Assembly: GCA_016710015.1 (NCBI GenBank)
Contig: JADJLR010000006.1
Coordinates: forward strand, 186,001 to 250,000
Origin: Flavobacteriales bacterium
GTDB lineage: Bacteria > Bacteroidota > Bacteroidia > Flavobacteriales_F > PHOS-HE28
DNA length: 64,000 nt
Direction: 5' to 3'
Of the stretch, positions 36,467 through 46,462 are shown piece after piece. Numbering within the stretch: position 1 is the first letter of the stretch; every line of letters begins with the position of its first letter. Both the position numbers and the translations under genes were made by a program. Under the pieces are notes generated by a model, which was given only the letters and a program-made list of their open reading frames with translations, ran no database searches and was not told where the DNA came from.

Positions 36467-38113
36467 ATGAAACGATTACTTGTCCCTGCTTGCGTCCTAT
36501 TGGCCATCGGCCTTCACGCACAGGATGATATGCCCGTGATCTTCGAGACCAAGCTGGACCACAGGATCGACCATACCGGAACCGGTACCGAAGGTCGAGG
36601 GTACAGTTACGCAGCCAGCGAAAAGGAGATCACCGTATTCAACAACAAGACCGGTGCCGTGCAATGGACCGGGAGATTCAAGGACCTCACACCAAAGTTG
36701 AACAAGGTGGATGAGTTGACCCCGTTCTGGGAAAGCAACGTACTCTTCTTATTCGATCGCAAGACCGGAAAGGACCAGATCGCTTGCTTGGACCTCAGTG
36801 ACGGCCATTTGCTATGGAGCACGGACAAATACCAGAACGTGACCGATGAGAACATCGTCTACATCCCCGAGTTGGAAGGCTTCGCGATCTCGCTGAAGGA
36901 TCGTTTGATCTGGGTGCTCGCCCGCACCGGTGAGGAGCGCTGGGCCACGGATAAATTCAAAGGCGTGGTCGGCCAATACGTGGTCACCAAGAACAGCGAG
37001 TTGGTGATGGTGAATTTCATGCCGACCAACCTTGGTGCGCTTTTCACCGGTTACAAGAACCAGATCGTGAAGATCGACCTCGCCAACGGGAACATCCTGT
37101 GGGAGAATACCTACGTGGGCCGTGCCGAACGAAAGGTCATCACCAAGGAGTTCCTCTACGATCTTGATGTGAAGGATGATAAGGTCTTCCTGCGCATGAA
37201 CGGCATGCAGGTGTACGACCTGAATACCGGTGCGAACGTGTATTCTGCGGCCTTCGACTTCACTCCGGACAAGATGGTCGGCGCACCTTCCGGGGCCAAG
37301 AAATTCGGCGTGTATCATGCTGTTGCCGACCCTGTGATCGTAGGCGATGACCTCTATGTGCTGGACATGACCAGCAAGAAGAGCCAGTACATCAAGAAGT
37401 ACGATCGCAACAGTGGCAAGTTGCTGTGGAGCAGCGCGGAGATCAAGGAGGCACGCGCCATTCCGAACATGTACGTAGAGGGCGACAAGGTGCTGCTCCA
37501 GATCGGAGGCAACGTGGAGGCACAGGCCTACATCTACAAACGTGAATCGGATGGCCAAGGCGGTTGGAACATCACCGAGGAATGGCGTGTCTGGCACCCC
37601 AACGTGAAACCCAATGGCATACAAGCCTTCAACACCAGCGACGGTAGCATGGCGTGGGACAGCGAACGCTTCCGCAAAGGCATCACCAATGCCGTGGTGG
37701 TAGATGACAAGTTCATCGTGTGCAGCGGAAAGGAATTGTACAGCATGGACATCGCGACCGGTGCTGAGAAATACGTGGTCCCTGTGGCCAAAGGCGGTGT
37801 AGGAAATGCGGACCAGATCATGACCTACAAGGACATGGTGGTGGTGATCGGCGATAAGGGCGTGAGCACGTTCAACTCCACGACCGGTGAACCAGTCGCC
37901 ATGGGCAAGTACAAGAAGAGCGACATGGAGGACTTCGAAGGTGATCGGATGATCTTGAAAACGGCCGGTGCGGATATCGCCTGTTTCGATCTGAACACCT
38001 GCAAATACAAGGAATTCAAAGCGCGCAAGGGTGCCGTTACTAGCTTAAGCACGGACGGCGATTTCGTCTATGTGTATGAGAAGAAGAACGTCACCAAGGT
38101 GGGTACCCGGTAG
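36467..38113 (+). CDS. PQQ-like beta-propeller protein, exported
   Basis: 548 residues with signal peptide MKRLLVPACVLLAIGLHAQ. Contains repeated PQQ-type blades with the usual AxDxxTGxxxW logic: NNKTGAVQWTGRF, CLDLSDGHLLWST, VLARTGEERWAT, KIDLANGNILWEN, YDRNSGKLLWSS, FNTSDGSMAWDS and MDIATGAEKYV. No catalytic PQQ or calcium residues are evident, so it is probably a scaffold (like BamB) or unknown. No sorting domain. Ends at a strong terminator shared with the convergent lipoprotein gene. A longer relative lies at 41815. Confidence 0.8.
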   Translation: MKRLLVPACVLLAIGLHAQDDMPVIFETKLDHRIDHTGTGTEGRGYSYAASEKEITVFNNKTGAVQWTGRFKDLTPKLNKVDELTPFWESNVLFLFDRKTGKDQIACLDLSDGHLLWSTDKYQNVTDENIVYIPELEGFAISLKDRLIWVLARTGEERWATDKFKGVVGQYVVTKNSELVMVNFMPTNLGALFTGYKNQIVKIDLANGNILWENTYVGRAERKVITKEFLYDLDVKDDKVFLRMNGMQVYDLNTGANVYSAAFDFTPDKMVGAPSGAKKFGVYHAVADPVIVGDDLYVLDMTSKKSQYIKKYDRNSGKLLWSSAEIKEARAIPNMYVEGDKVLLQIGGNVEAQAYIYKRESDGQGGWNITEEWRVWHPNVKPNGIQAFNTSDGSMAWDSERFRKGITNAVVVDDKFIVCSGKELYSMDIATGAEKYVVPVAKGGVGNADQIMTYKDMVVVIGDKGVSTFNSTTGEPVAMGKYKKSDMEDFEGDRMILKTAGADIACFDLNTCKYKEFKARKGAVTSLSTDGDFVYVYEKKNVTKVGTR

Positions 38114-38140
38114 TTCACTCTCCCTGCTTCCGGAACAATG

Positions 38141-38170
38141 CGGGCCGCATCGAAAGGTGCGGCCCGTTCA
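38141..38170. terminator. Bidirectional terminator
   Basis: Perfect 9-bp stem CGGGCCGCA / TGCGGCCCG with an 8-base loop, followed by TTCATTTT on the plus side. It lies between the convergent propeller and lipoprotein genes. Confidence 0.75.
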
Positions 38171-38920
38171 TTTTGGGCAGGTCACCGTGTCGCTCACCAC
38201 ACGGTGAATGAAGAGGTACTCGTCCACGCCGTCGCCCTCCATGGCAGGCCCCATGGCCATGGAGCACTCAACGCTGATGGTCCATGGTTCGCCCCCTTGC
38301 TTCACGCTGCGCGCATAGTGCCGCTCCAATTCCAAGGTGTTCAGGCTGCCGCCTTTCTCACCTTCATCGGTCCATTGCTCTCCGCCAGCACAGGGCCAAT
38401 TGATGGATGTGCCGCATGGCTGGAAGCTCATGGCATCGGCCAGGTAGGTGAAAGTGCCCGTAAGGCGCATGCGCGGGATCTCATCGTGCAACTCGCCGGC
38501 GTGTTTCTCCAATATGTTGTTGAGCGAGGTCTTGGATGCTTCGCCCATCTCATCCACCTCCTCGATGCCGTTGCCGGTATACTTCCAGAAGTCCGACTTG
38601 TCGGTTCCGGTGTCGATCGTCATCAGCCCGTTCACCACATGCCATTTGCCGATCGTACCGAAGGCCATGCTGTCCATATCGTTGTAGCGTTGGCGAAGGA
38701 CGAAGGTGCTATCGTTGCGCACCCAGAGCTGCATGGCGATATCGGGGCGGCCGATAGAGGGCAACGTGCCATCGTAATAACCGGACCATTCCGCCTGTAT
38801 CGCTGGTGAGGTTGTACTGTCCGTCGTTGGAACATCAGCACTTTCGACCGAAGGCGTGTCACTGCCGCACGATGCCAGCAAAGCACCGCAAAGTAGAAGA
38901 GGGAGTGTTCTTGTTCGCAT
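38168..38920 (-). CDS. NlpE-like lipoprotein
   Basis: 250 residues from the ATG at MRTRTLPLLLCGALLASCGS. The lipobox ends at Cys18 (LLASC). The mature N-terminal part, EWSGYYDGTLPSIGRPDIAMQLWV, then FGTIGKWHVVNGLMTID and FWKYTGNGIEEVDEMGE, follows the small beta-barrel layout of NlpE N-terminal domains (copper or envelope-stress sensing in enterobacteria). The typical CxxC copper-type motif is absent. The second half has paired cysteines. Role here unknown. Confidence 0.65.
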   Translation of the reverse strand: MRTRTLPLLLCGALLASCGSDTPSVESADVPTTDSTTSPAIQAEWSGYYDGTLPSIGRPDIAMQLWVRNDSTFVLRQRYNDMDSMAFGTIGKWHVVNGLMTIDTGTDKSDFWKYTGNGIEEVDEMGEASKTSLNNILEKHAGELHDEIPRMRLTGTFTYLADAMSFQPCGTSINWPCAGGEQWTDEGEKGGSLNTLELERHYARSVKQGGEPWTISVECSMAMGPAMEGDGVDEYLFIHRVVSDTVTCPK

Positions 38921-38941
38921 GATCCAGGTATCGAATGTAGC

Positions 38942-39673
38942 ATGCGACCTTTGCCCTGTATGACCCCGGTCCTCTCCGCTTTCTTCTTCGGCAGTGTCGA
39001 ACACTACCGCTTGTTCGCTCAACATCCGAAGGTGATCATCGATATCGGCGAGCATTACGAGCGGCAGAGCTACCGTACGCGCACCAGCATCGTCGGTCCC
39101 AACGGCAAGCAGGATCTGGTGGTGCAGATCGCACGGCGCTCTGACGTTTTCGCAGGGCTACAGCGGCCCAAGGGTGTGAAGATGCCGATGCATACCGTTG
39201 GCCTCAGTTACGTGGAGACCTGGCCGCAACAACACGTGCATGCCATTCGTAGTGCCTACGGGAACACGCCGTGGTACATCCACTACATCGACGAGATCGA
39301 AGCGGTGGTGCTGAAGCGGTACGAAAGGCTGGTGGATCTGGATCTGGCAACGATGCGGCTGGGGATGAAATGGCTCGGGTTGAAGACGGAGTTGGTGGTT
39401 GCTGAGGAGTACGTTGTCCAAGGCGCGTTGTCCGATGCCCTATGCGCCCCAAGCACCGACGCGGGCCGCATAGGACATCAGACATCGGACAACAAGCAGA
39501 TCTTGGATCTCCGCACCACCCTCCACCCGAAGAAGCCACTTCCGCCTGCACTGACCGCAGCGCCCCCTTACCCACAGATCTTCGAAGACCGCCATGGCTT
39601 TGTGCCAAGACTCAGCGTGATCGACCTGGTGATGAATGCCGGCCCGGAGGCGCTTGCGATGATCCGAGCGTAG
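38942..39673 (+). CDS. WbqC family protein
   Basis: 243 residues. WbqC-like proteins occur in O-antigen clusters and as single genes across Bacteroidota; the activity is not firmly defined. Family marks: SAFFFGSVEHYRLFAQHP, YERQSYRTRTSIVGPNG, LSYVETWPQQHVHAIRSAYG, and the closing YPQIFEDRHGFVPRLSVIDL. The true start may be the ATG at 38960 (MTPVLSAFFF), which is closer to the family N-terminus. Divergent from the lipoprotein gene. Confidence 0.85.
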   Translation: MRPLPCMTPVLSAFFFGSVEHYRLFAQHPKVIIDIGEHYERQSYRTRTSIVGPNGKQDLVVQIARRSDVFAGLQRPKGVKMPMHTVGLSYVETWPQQHVHAIRSAYGNTPWYIHYIDEIEAVVLKRYERLVDLDLATMRLGMKWLGLKTELVVAEEYVVQGALSDALCAPSTDAGRIGHQTSDNKQILDLRTTLHPKKPLPPALTAAPPYPQIFEDRHGFVPRLSVIDLVMNAGPEALAMIRA

Positions 39674-39699
39674 TTGCTCAGGTGCGCATGATGCGCTGT

Positions 39700-39865
39700 T
39701 TCGATACCTCCTCTCCTTCTGCATCCGCAGATCATGAATGCCGCGAGGTAGAGGCTTGCGGTCGATAATAGCGTTCACTAGGACATAGCGTGTTGCGCAC
39801 ACCACCTGTCCGTGTGCATCCACGATCATGGCAATGCCATTGGTCCAGGCACCATTCTGTTGGGG
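39700..39865 (-). pseudogene. Possible relic of a T9SS sorting domain
   Basis: The minus strand reads NGIAMIVDAHGQVVCATRY, then IIDRKPLPRGIHDLRMQ, the spacing of a type A sorting domain (VxDxxGRxV ... LPxGxYxLR). No gene body or start is attached. The resemblance is modest. Confidence 0.35.
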
Positions 39866-39898
39866 GAATACGTGTACGCCCCTCTACGCGTGTCGTCC

Positions 39899-39926
39899 TT
39901 GAAAAATTGACCCGGGTGTATATTGC
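39899..39926 (+). promoter_or_regulatory. Promoter-like TTG-17-TATATTGC
   Basis: A -33-type TTG, 17 bases, then TATATTGC, 17 bases before the ATG of the following gene. Near the Bacteroidota consensus. Confidence 0.35.
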
Positions 39927-39943
39927 GAATTCATACATCCACC

Positions 39944-40360
39944 ATGACAGTTGAACCTCGCGAGATCCGAACCAGTGTAGCTGTACTCAAACGGTTGCGT
40001 CCCGATCACGTCGAAGTGACCTATGATCCGGGTTGTGTGTTGAGTACAGGAGCTTTGAAGGAGGTGCAACAGGCGCGCCGCGACTTGATGGGGAACGCAC
40101 CATACTGCATGCTCAGCATCATACCTGAGGACGTGGACTATGAATTGTCCGCGATGAATGTCGATCACTTGGCTGTGGACCGCAAGGAAGGTGCATTGTT
40201 GGCCATCGCTGTGGTGGTCCATGCGAACATGATGGAGATGGTGCTGAAACTCTACTTCTCCTACTATCCGCAACTCAGTCGTATCAAAGTGACACCGGAC
40301 GAAGCCGAAGCGCGTGGATGGCTGAGTGCCCAGATGAAGGAATTGTCACGGACGGGTTAG
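39944..40360 (+). CDS. STAS/SpoIIAA-like hypothetical protein (DUF7793-like)
   Basis: 138 residues from MTVEPREIRTSVAVLKRL. Pattern: a strand with HVEVTYDPG, a helix ALKEVQQARRDLMG, a strand YCMLSII, then EGALLAIAVVVHANMMEMVLKLYFS and DEAEARGWLSAQM near the end. This order resembles the short STAS-like proteins found singly in many Bacteroidota genomes, whose role is unknown. No signal peptide. Family naming is from memory. Confidence 0.6.
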   Translation: MTVEPREIRTSVAVLKRLRPDHVEVTYDPGCVLSTGALKEVQQARRDLMGNAPYCMLSIIPEDVDYELSAMNVDHLAVDRKEGALLAIAVVVHANMMEMVLKLYFSYYPQLSRIKVTPDEAEARGWLSAQMKELSRTG

Positions 40361-40402
40361 TGGCTATTCTTTGACCCGATCTTCACGGTTCAGTTACCTC
40401 GC

Positions 40403-41575
40403 TTACAAGTAGCTCAACCACCACCACTGGCGGTTATTGCTCTTCCGCTTGTTGAACCACACGCACGCCGGATAGAGCACCAACACCACACCGATCCAGA
40501 CCAGGTACACGACAGGTAAGGAGAAACCGTAGCCTTTGAGCGACTCTGCGAACCACACCGGTTCATCCAGCACCATGCTGTGCCAGCCAAAGCCCGTTCG
40601 TTCGGCAGCTCCCATCGCCAAGAGGTGGATCAGGTAAATATGCAGGATGTAGAAGAAGAACGGCACCCGACCGATCACGACCAACGCCGAAACGAACCAA
40701 CCGTTCAACTTCTCCGCCCAGGCCAAGAATAGTATGGCCGGTCCGAGCGTCATTAGCAAGTAGAGCATGCTCGGTGGATATTTCTCAACGTTGAGGAACG
40801 AGAGCACCGAAAAGGCATCCGTTGTTTGCGCAGACCACGGGTTGGGATCGCCGTACTCGTTGGTCAGGCGAAAGATGAAGAAGAGCATGATCGCAGCCAA
40901 GCCCAGACGCGTGAGTATCCGACGACGCACTTCCATCGTGTAGCCCTTGGCGTAGAACTGCCCGAAGGCGTAACCCAAGGCCATGGTGCCGATCCAGGGG
41001 ATCAAGGGATAGGCGAAGAAGATCGTGTGGTCACCGACCTCCAGCGCTCCATGCGCATGCAACACACTCCACCACCAAGCACCGTCGAACGTCAAGCCAT
41101 CCAACGCATTGTGGCCGAAGACCAGGATCGCACCGATCAGTGTGATCCACCGCAACGGCAAATGCACCAAAGCCGCCAACACCACCATGCCGATGCCGAT
41201 CGACCAGATCACTTGCAGGCCGAAAATGGGATACGTGGGGTTGAACATCCAGCCGAAGCTGACGATGAAGAATTCCACCGCGATCAGCCACAATCCGCGT
41301 TTCAGCAGGAACATGGAGGCCTCCTTCGTACCCTTTCGCTGGTGGATCATCCACGCTGAGGTGCCCGCCAAGAACACGAAGACCGGCGCGCAATAATGCG
41401 TGATCCACCGCGTGAAGAACAGCGGAACATTCGTTGCGCTCAAGTCGATCGGACTGAAGAGGAACGCATCCGCGTGGAAGTAGTCGCGCACATGATCCAG
41501 CGCCATGATCACCATCACGATACCGCGCAGTAGATCAATGGATATGAAGCGCGGTGCGGTGAGGGACTTGGCCAT
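40403..41575 (-). CDS. Heparan-alpha-glucosaminide N-acetyltransferase-like membrane protein (DUF1624)
   Basis: 390 residues, about ten hydrophobic helices. The N-terminal ISIDLLRGIVMVIMALDHVRDYF is the signature of the DUF1624/HGSNAT group, with the conserved DxLRG and DHxRDxF. VFVFLAGTSAWM follows, as in the YeiB-like acyltransferases. Members move acetyl groups across the membrane or have unknown function. Probable location is the inner membrane. Stands alone, convergent to the preceding STAS-like gene. Confidence 0.82.
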   Translation of the reverse strand: MAKSLTAPRFISIDLLRGIVMVIMALDHVRDYFHADAFLFSPIDLSATNVPLFFTRWITHYCAPVFVFLAGTSAWMIHQRKGTKEASMFLLKRGLWLIAVEFFIVSFGWMFNPTYPIFGLQVIWSIGIGMVVLAALVHLPLRWITLIGAILVFGHNALDGLTFDGAWWWSVLHAHGALEVGDHTIFFAYPLIPWIGTMALGYAFGQFYAKGYTMEVRRRILTRLGLAAIMLFFIFRLTNEYGDPNPWSAQTTDAFSVLSFLNVEKYPPSMLYLLMTLGPAILFLAWAEKLNGWFVSALVVIGRVPFFFYILHIYLIHLLAMGAAERTGFGWHSMVLDEPVWFAESLKGYGFSLPVVYLVWIGVVLVLYPACVWFNKRKSNNRQWWWLSYL

Positions 41576-41814
41576 TCGGCCTACAACCTACGTCGTTCTC
41601 CGCATCCGTTCACGAGATGGTCGTCCTCCCTCCTGTTCTCGGACCCAACTCACTGGTCGGCGCATCGAAAGTCTATCCAGCTCTACTGTAGCGGGCATTC
41701 CTCGGATCGGCACGACTCTTGACGAACAGAGTCCTTCATCCGTGACCATACATTGTAGGGTCTCACGGTCCGATCGAGACACCTCGTTCTACCTTGAAAA
41801 CGAATTCTTGCATC

Positions 41815-43782
41815 ATGCTCCGACCCTACACCATCGCTATTTCTTTCTTGTCCATTGTCTTGTCCGCTGTGGCATCCATCACGATCGCACAGACCGCTCC
41901 TGTCTGGGAAACGAGTCCGGGAGGCGGCATCTCATGGATGCGGACCACCAGTACGGGCAATTTGTTGGTATGTACGTCCGAAGGCTTGAAGGGATTGGAC
42001 CCGGAGAGCGGCGCGATCTCCTGGACCGTAAAGGAATTGGCCAACGCTCCGGAGGCCGGCTACCAAGAGATCAACGGTACGCCCTTCATCAGCCTTGCCC
42101 CAACAGGTGCACCGGAAGATCTGGTGATCATGGAACCGTTCTCGGGCAATGTCGTCTTCAACAGTAAGGAAGCCGGCATTTCCAAGATCGTCAATAGGTA
42201 CTTCTTGTACCCGAACAACGCGATCGTGGTCGTCGGGCAAAAGGCCGACAAGTCCGCCGCCATGGCATGTGTGGACATGGGAACGGGTAAGGTCCGCTGG
42301 ACCAAGGATGACAAGTTCAGTCGCCTGCTGGCCTGTAACAGCGTTGGGCCGGACGAGCTGGTGCTGAGCACGCTGTTCTTCGCCTACAAGATCAATACGA
42401 CAACGGGTGATGAGGTCTGGAAGAAATGCCCCGACCCCGGTTTTGAAAAGGCATCCGGTCTGATGGCCTTGCTGGACAAGGGCGGTGCCAACCTCGGCGG
42501 CTTGGCCGAAGGGATCGGTGGTGTGTTCGTCACCACGCCTTTTGCGCCCGGACTCTGTTTCATGGGCATGCAATCCAGCCAGAAGAGCGAAAAGACGGAC
42601 AGCCAGGGGAAGAAGACGGTGACGGTGACCTACAAGACCTTCATCAATGCGTTCCACATCAGCGATGGATCCTATGCCTGGGCAACCCCTTTGGAGATGC
42701 AACAGCAACTCGGTGCCATCGTACCGATGGAACGCGGGCTGTTGATCGGCGCAGGGGACAAGCGGTCCGTGGACCTGCTGGACTACAAGACCGGCGATGG
42801 CATCTGGGGCAAGAAGGGAAAAGGGATCAATGTGAAAGGGATCCTCAGTGGCGCGGTGGCCGTAGGCGATCGAATGCTATTGACCAGCGGCGGCAGCGAT
42901 GGTGTGGTGATGCTGATCGATGCCATGGGCATGGAAGTATGGAAGAAGCCCGTGAAACTGGATGGCGTGGTGAAGAGCGTGACCCTGCTGAGTGGCGATG
43001 TATTGCTCGCGAGCGAACAGGAAGTGGAGGTCGTGGACATGACGACCGGTTCGAGCCGTTTGGACAAGACCATACAAGGCGGTGCCGGTCTGGTCGCCAC
43101 GGGTGGAGGACTCACCTACATCTTCAACACGAAGGATGGACTTCTGCATGCCGTCTCGAAGGACGGTGGAGCGGCCAAGGCCGTCAGTTCAGTCCCCTTG
43201 AAATTCGAGGGCAAGGAGGATCCCACCACCATGGAATACACCGAGAACGGATTGGTGATCACATCCGACCAGAACATGGCATTGATCGGCACCGATGGTG
43301 GTTTGAAGTACCAGAAGTATTTCCCCGCGCCTCGTGAAAGTGGCTTGGTGCGTGCGCTCAAGTACGCGAGTGCGATCCGCGCGGCATACTACGCGGCAGC
43401 GTTCGGATACACCAGCGCGGCCTTCGGTGCCGCCAGCCAGAGCATCCAGGTGCAGGATGCCAACAGCGCCATGGCACGTGACATCACCGGTGCGGTGAGC
43501 GATATGTATGGCGAGGGTTCCAAGTCGGCCATGGCCGCAACGGATAAGTTCATGCAAGAGGCGAACGCCCGCTTCAAGGCGACCACCAGCACCAACGCGA
43601 TCCACTTCATGCTCAGCGAAGTCGGCAAAGGGACCTACGCGCTACAAGGCATGAACAAGGCCGACGGCTCCACCGCGAAGACCATTCCGCTCGGTTCCGA
43701 CAAAACACCGATCTACGAAGTGGACGGATTCGACAATGCCGTATACCTCGCGAACGGATCCAAGGTGATGGGATTTCGGTAG
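41815..43782 (+). CDS. PQQ-like beta-propeller protein, exported
   Basis: 655 residues from the ATG at MLRPYTIAISFLSIVLSAVAS, a signal peptide. PQQ-type repeats: LDPESGAISWTV, CVDMGTGKVRWTKD, INTTTGDEVWKK, DLLDYKTGDGIWGKKG. An alanine-rich stretch near residues 510-545 (YASAIRAAYYAAAFGYTSAA) may form a helix. Similar in design to the gene at 36467 but about 100 residues longer. No sorting domain seen. Role unknown, possibly a surface or periplasmic scaffold. Confidence 0.77.
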   Translation: MLRPYTIAISFLSIVLSAVASITIAQTAPVWETSPGGGISWMRTTSTGNLLVCTSEGLKGLDPESGAISWTVKELANAPEAGYQEINGTPFISLAPTGAPEDLVIMEPFSGNVVFNSKEAGISKIVNRYFLYPNNAIVVVGQKADKSAAMACVDMGTGKVRWTKDDKFSRLLACNSVGPDELVLSTLFFAYKINTTTGDEVWKKCPDPGFEKASGLMALLDKGGANLGGLAEGIGGVFVTTPFAPGLCFMGMQSSQKSEKTDSQGKKTVTVTYKTFINAFHISDGSYAWATPLEMQQQLGAIVPMERGLLIGAGDKRSVDLLDYKTGDGIWGKKGKGINVKGILSGAVAVGDRMLLTSGGSDGVVMLIDAMGMEVWKKPVKLDGVVKSVTLLSGDVLLASEQEVEVVDMTTGSSRLDKTIQGGAGLVATGGGLTYIFNTKDGLLHAVSKDGGAAKAVSSVPLKFEGKEDPTTMEYTENGLVITSDQNMALIGTDGGLKYQKYFPAPRESGLVRALKYASAIRAAYYAAAFGYTSAAFGAASQSIQVQDANSAMARDITGAVSDMYGEGSKSAMAATDKFMQEANARFKATTSTNAIHFMLSEVGKGTYALQGMNKADGSTAKTIPLGSDKTPIYEVDGFDNAVYLANGSKVMGFR

Positions 43783-43882
43783 CCAAGGCCAGCACCCCGA
43801 TAGCACAATACGCCACTAGAGTAGCCATTGTGTGCCCATGATGCGTTCACTCACCCGGGCAACATTGGCTATGCCTTGATCG

Positions 43883-44140
43883 GTGGGAACCTCGCTCCTG
43901 CTCACCCTCCTCTACTTCATCGATGAAGGATGCGATTCGTTGGAAGGCCTGTTGATCGCCGGCAAAGCGCTCGTCATGAGCATCTACCTCGTTGGGATAC
44001 TGCTCGGTATGATCACCATGGCTAGGCTATTTGCAACGCGATGTCCGGGAGTAGGTCGAACCGTGTCCGTGATCGGTTCAGGCTCACTGCTCGGTTTACG
44101 TATCGGCTTGTTGCTGATCGTTGGACCGGGGGCCGCGTGA
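43883..44140 (+). CDS. Small hypothetical membrane protein
   Basis: 85 residues from a GTG start. Two or three hydrophobic segments (LVMSIYLVGILLGMITMARL and LLGLRIGLLLIVGPG). No family recognised. A start further upstream is possible, and the reading could be fortuitous. The next 210 bases to the lipoprotein gene hold nothing recognised. Confidence 0.35.
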   Translation: MGTSLLLTLLYFIDEGCDSLEGLLIAGKALVMSIYLVGILLGMITMARLFATRCPGVGRTVSVIGSGSLLGLRIGLLLIVGPGAA

Positions 44141-44352
44141 CAGATCGGCTAGGCGTAGTGCCGACCGCTATCGGGGCTGCTTTCCACTCCACATGCACCA
44201 GAGCGTAGTTATGGCAAATTCGCGTGTCCCTCCTTGGTGAACCTCCCCTGCTTTCCCTTCATCGCCAGCACACAAAGCACCGTGATCGCCTACCTGAGCA
44301 AATGCCGATCCAATAAGGCAAGCATCGATGCCATGGTGAATGTCGGCGCTTC

Positions 44353-45174
44353 CTAGTATTTCTTCAGTTTCAGCAATACCCCTTTGCTCGAGATCACACC
44401 GCCTTTGCCGGGTCGCACTTCGTCGATCACATCCACCAAGGAGATCCGTCTTCCACCTTCATAGACGTTGAAGGCACAACCCAGCTGGCCGCACCAGAAT
44501 CCGCACGAGTACGTGACGATGGTGCCCAGCTGGCCATCGCCGTTCAAGTCGCACCTTGCCAAGCGGACATTGCATGGCATGTTCGCTGCCTGTTCGGCCT
44601 GATCGTACACGGTCATCTTCTTATTCGCCTTGATCTTCTTCAGACCGTTCTTCCAATCGTCCGGCGCATCTTCCCAGACCTTCCAATCGAACGCTCCGGT
44701 GCTTTCCTCGGCTGGTGGCTCCGGATCCGTATCACCTTGCATCACTTCATTGTCACGTACCCATTCGCGCACGTCCTCGGGCAATGCGTCGATGGAGCCC
44801 TCACCTTCCCGGAACACCTCCACTTTGTACTTGATGCGCATCAACGCCATCAACTCGTCCTTCGCAAGGTCCACGTAGAAGGCGCTGCCGTATTCATCGC
44901 AGAAATGCGAAACACAGCCCTCGGCGAAGAGTGTTTGCTCCTTCGGAGTCAACGGTCCTTCCGCATCCCAGTTCGTCATATAGGTCTCATAACGCCCACC
45001 CAATACCGCTTGCAGCCGTTGTTGCAGCGGTTGGCTGGCCAGTATGCTATCTCGCTTGGGATACTTCCCTTGTTCGCCCCATAGGTAGGCGAGTTCACTT
45101 CTCTTGGTCTCGTTGCAACCTCCGCATCCGATCAACATCGTCAGCGCAATGAACAGGGCGACTCGTTCCATCAT
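44353..45174 (-). CDS. Hypothetical lipoprotein
   Basis: 273 residues. The signal peptide ends in a lipobox, TMLIGCGG. The mature protein is acidic and rich in charged residues, with the segment ARCDLNGDGQLGTIVTYSCG, which resembles a single EF-hand-like or VCBS-type calcium loop, and CGFWCGQLGC rich in Cys. No family recognised. Encoded alone between a small hypothetical gene and a T9SS gene. Confidence 0.7.
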   Translation of the reverse strand: MMERVALFIALTMLIGCGGCNETKRSELAYLWGEQGKYPKRDSILASQPLQQRLQAVLGGRYETYMTNWDAEGPLTPKEQTLFAEGCVSHFCDEYGSAFYVDLAKDELMALMRIKYKVEVFREGEGSIDALPEDVREWVRDNEVMQGDTDPEPPAEESTGAFDWKVWEDAPDDWKNGLKKIKANKKMTVYDQAEQAANMPCNVRLARCDLNGDGQLGTIVTYSCGFWCGQLGCAFNVYEGGRRISLVDVIDEVRPGKGGVISSKGVLLKLKKY

Positions 45175-45297
45175 TCAATAGTTCGTACGACCAAAATAGG
45201 CATACCCCGGACCGAAGGACAAATGGATGGTCGATCTCTCCATACCCGATCATGGTCGGGTCGGAACCTGAGCGCACATGGTCCAGTTCTCGTCCTA

Positions 45298-46341
45298 CTA
45301 CTCCTTGATGAAATGCACTGATCGCTCAGCCGCTGCGCTGGACCGCACGACGTATTGCCCCGGAGGAAGGTGAGCTACGCGCAGCTCCACTCCTCCTTGT
45401 TCCTGTCGTTGTTTCGCCGTCATGCGCTGCCCAAGGGCATTCAGGACTTGCACACTGCCGGGGTCATTGGTACGCACGTGGAGTAGTGAGGTGGTCGGGT
45501 TGGGCCAAATGGAAAGTGCCGTTCCATACAGACCCAAGTGGATGGCTTGGACCGCCGTGATCTCCGCGCTACCGTCCTCATCGATCTGCTGCAATCGGTA
45601 GTAGGAAGACCCTTGGATCGGTCGGTCGTCCACGGCTTGGTAGTTGATCGTGTGCTGGCTGTTCCCGGCACCTTGGACGAAAGCGATCTGCTCCCATTGA
45701 TCGAGGTCCGTGCTGCGCTCCACCGAGAATCCGGCGTTGTTCTGCTCGGAGCCCGTCGCCCAATCCAACCGTACGTGATCGTCCTCGGTACGGGCATCGA
45801 AATGCAGCATCTGTACCGGCAATGGGCTGGCTACGGAAATGTCGAAATCATCGAACAGCATACCCAAGGATACGGTGAAGTTGGGCGTGATGCTTAGTGT
45901 ATGGGACGTGGACTGGGCCGTGAATGTCAACTGTTCGCGCACCATGTTCCATCCACCGGTACGAGTGACCTCGGTGTACAAGACATCGTCGACCTGCACA
46001 GTGACTGATACCGAAGCGGGTGTGCCGCCAGATTGTCGACGTGTGGCATCGAATTCCAACAGATAGATGGCCCCTACCGTGAATCCGGTCAGGGTCTGGC
46101 ACAGCATGCGGTCATCGGCCGTGGAGGCCGCGTTGATATGACCATCCACCTCAGCCACCTGATTGGAGCCCGTGCCGCCATAGACGCTTGCGGAGTTGAT
46201 CTCCAGCGGGCAACCGCTCCAGCCGGTGGAACCGCTCTCGAACCCGGGGTTCACGAAGGACTGTCCCACACACATCCCACTGATGGATACGGCCGCCAAC
46301 AAGAGGCTGAGGCCGAGCGATCCTTTCAAAGTCTGATCCAT
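45298..46341 (-). CDS. T9SS-secreted protein with galactose-binding-like domain
   Basis: 347 residues. Signal peptide to about MCVGQ. Residues 28-165 form a sandwich opening SFVNPGFESGSTGWSG and ending FDDFDISVAS, as in DUF642 or CBM-like modules. A fibronectin-like segment (MLHFDARTEDDHVRLDWATG) and a type A sorting domain (WPNPTTSLLHV, LNALGQRM, PPGQYVVRS) follow. Close in plan to the gene at 27855. Intact. Its 5' side faces the 97-base tandem array. Confidence 0.83.
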   Translation of the reverse strand: MDQTLKGSLGLSLLLAAVSISGMCVGQSFVNPGFESGSTGWSGCPLEINSASVYGGTGSNQVAEVDGHINAASTADDRMLCQTLTGFTVGAIYLLEFDATRRQSGGTPASVSVTVQVDDVLYTEVTRTGGWNMVREQLTFTAQSTSHTLSITPNFTVSLGMLFDDFDISVASPLPVQMLHFDARTEDDHVRLDWATGSEQNNAGFSVERSTDLDQWEQIAFVQGAGNSQHTINYQAVDDRPIQGSSYYRLQQIDEDGSAEITAVQAIHLGLYGTALSIWPNPTTSLLHVRTNDPGSVQVLNALGQRMTAKQRQEQGGVELRVAHLPPGQYVVRSSAAAERSVHFIKE

Positions 46342-46462
46342 TCGCGCTTCTACGGTTCTTGGACCAGAAAGGATGCCATACCGCTGGGCACACGTTGGCC
46401 CTGCTCCACAGAAAAGGAGACCATCCGCAGATGTTATCGATGAAAGCCGAATACGGCAGAAG

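Noticed and set aside
39440..39829. Minus-strand frame overlapping the WbqC 3' end
   Set aside because: The part within WbqC is antisense; only the stretch beyond 39700 resembles a sorting-domain relic and is reported as such.
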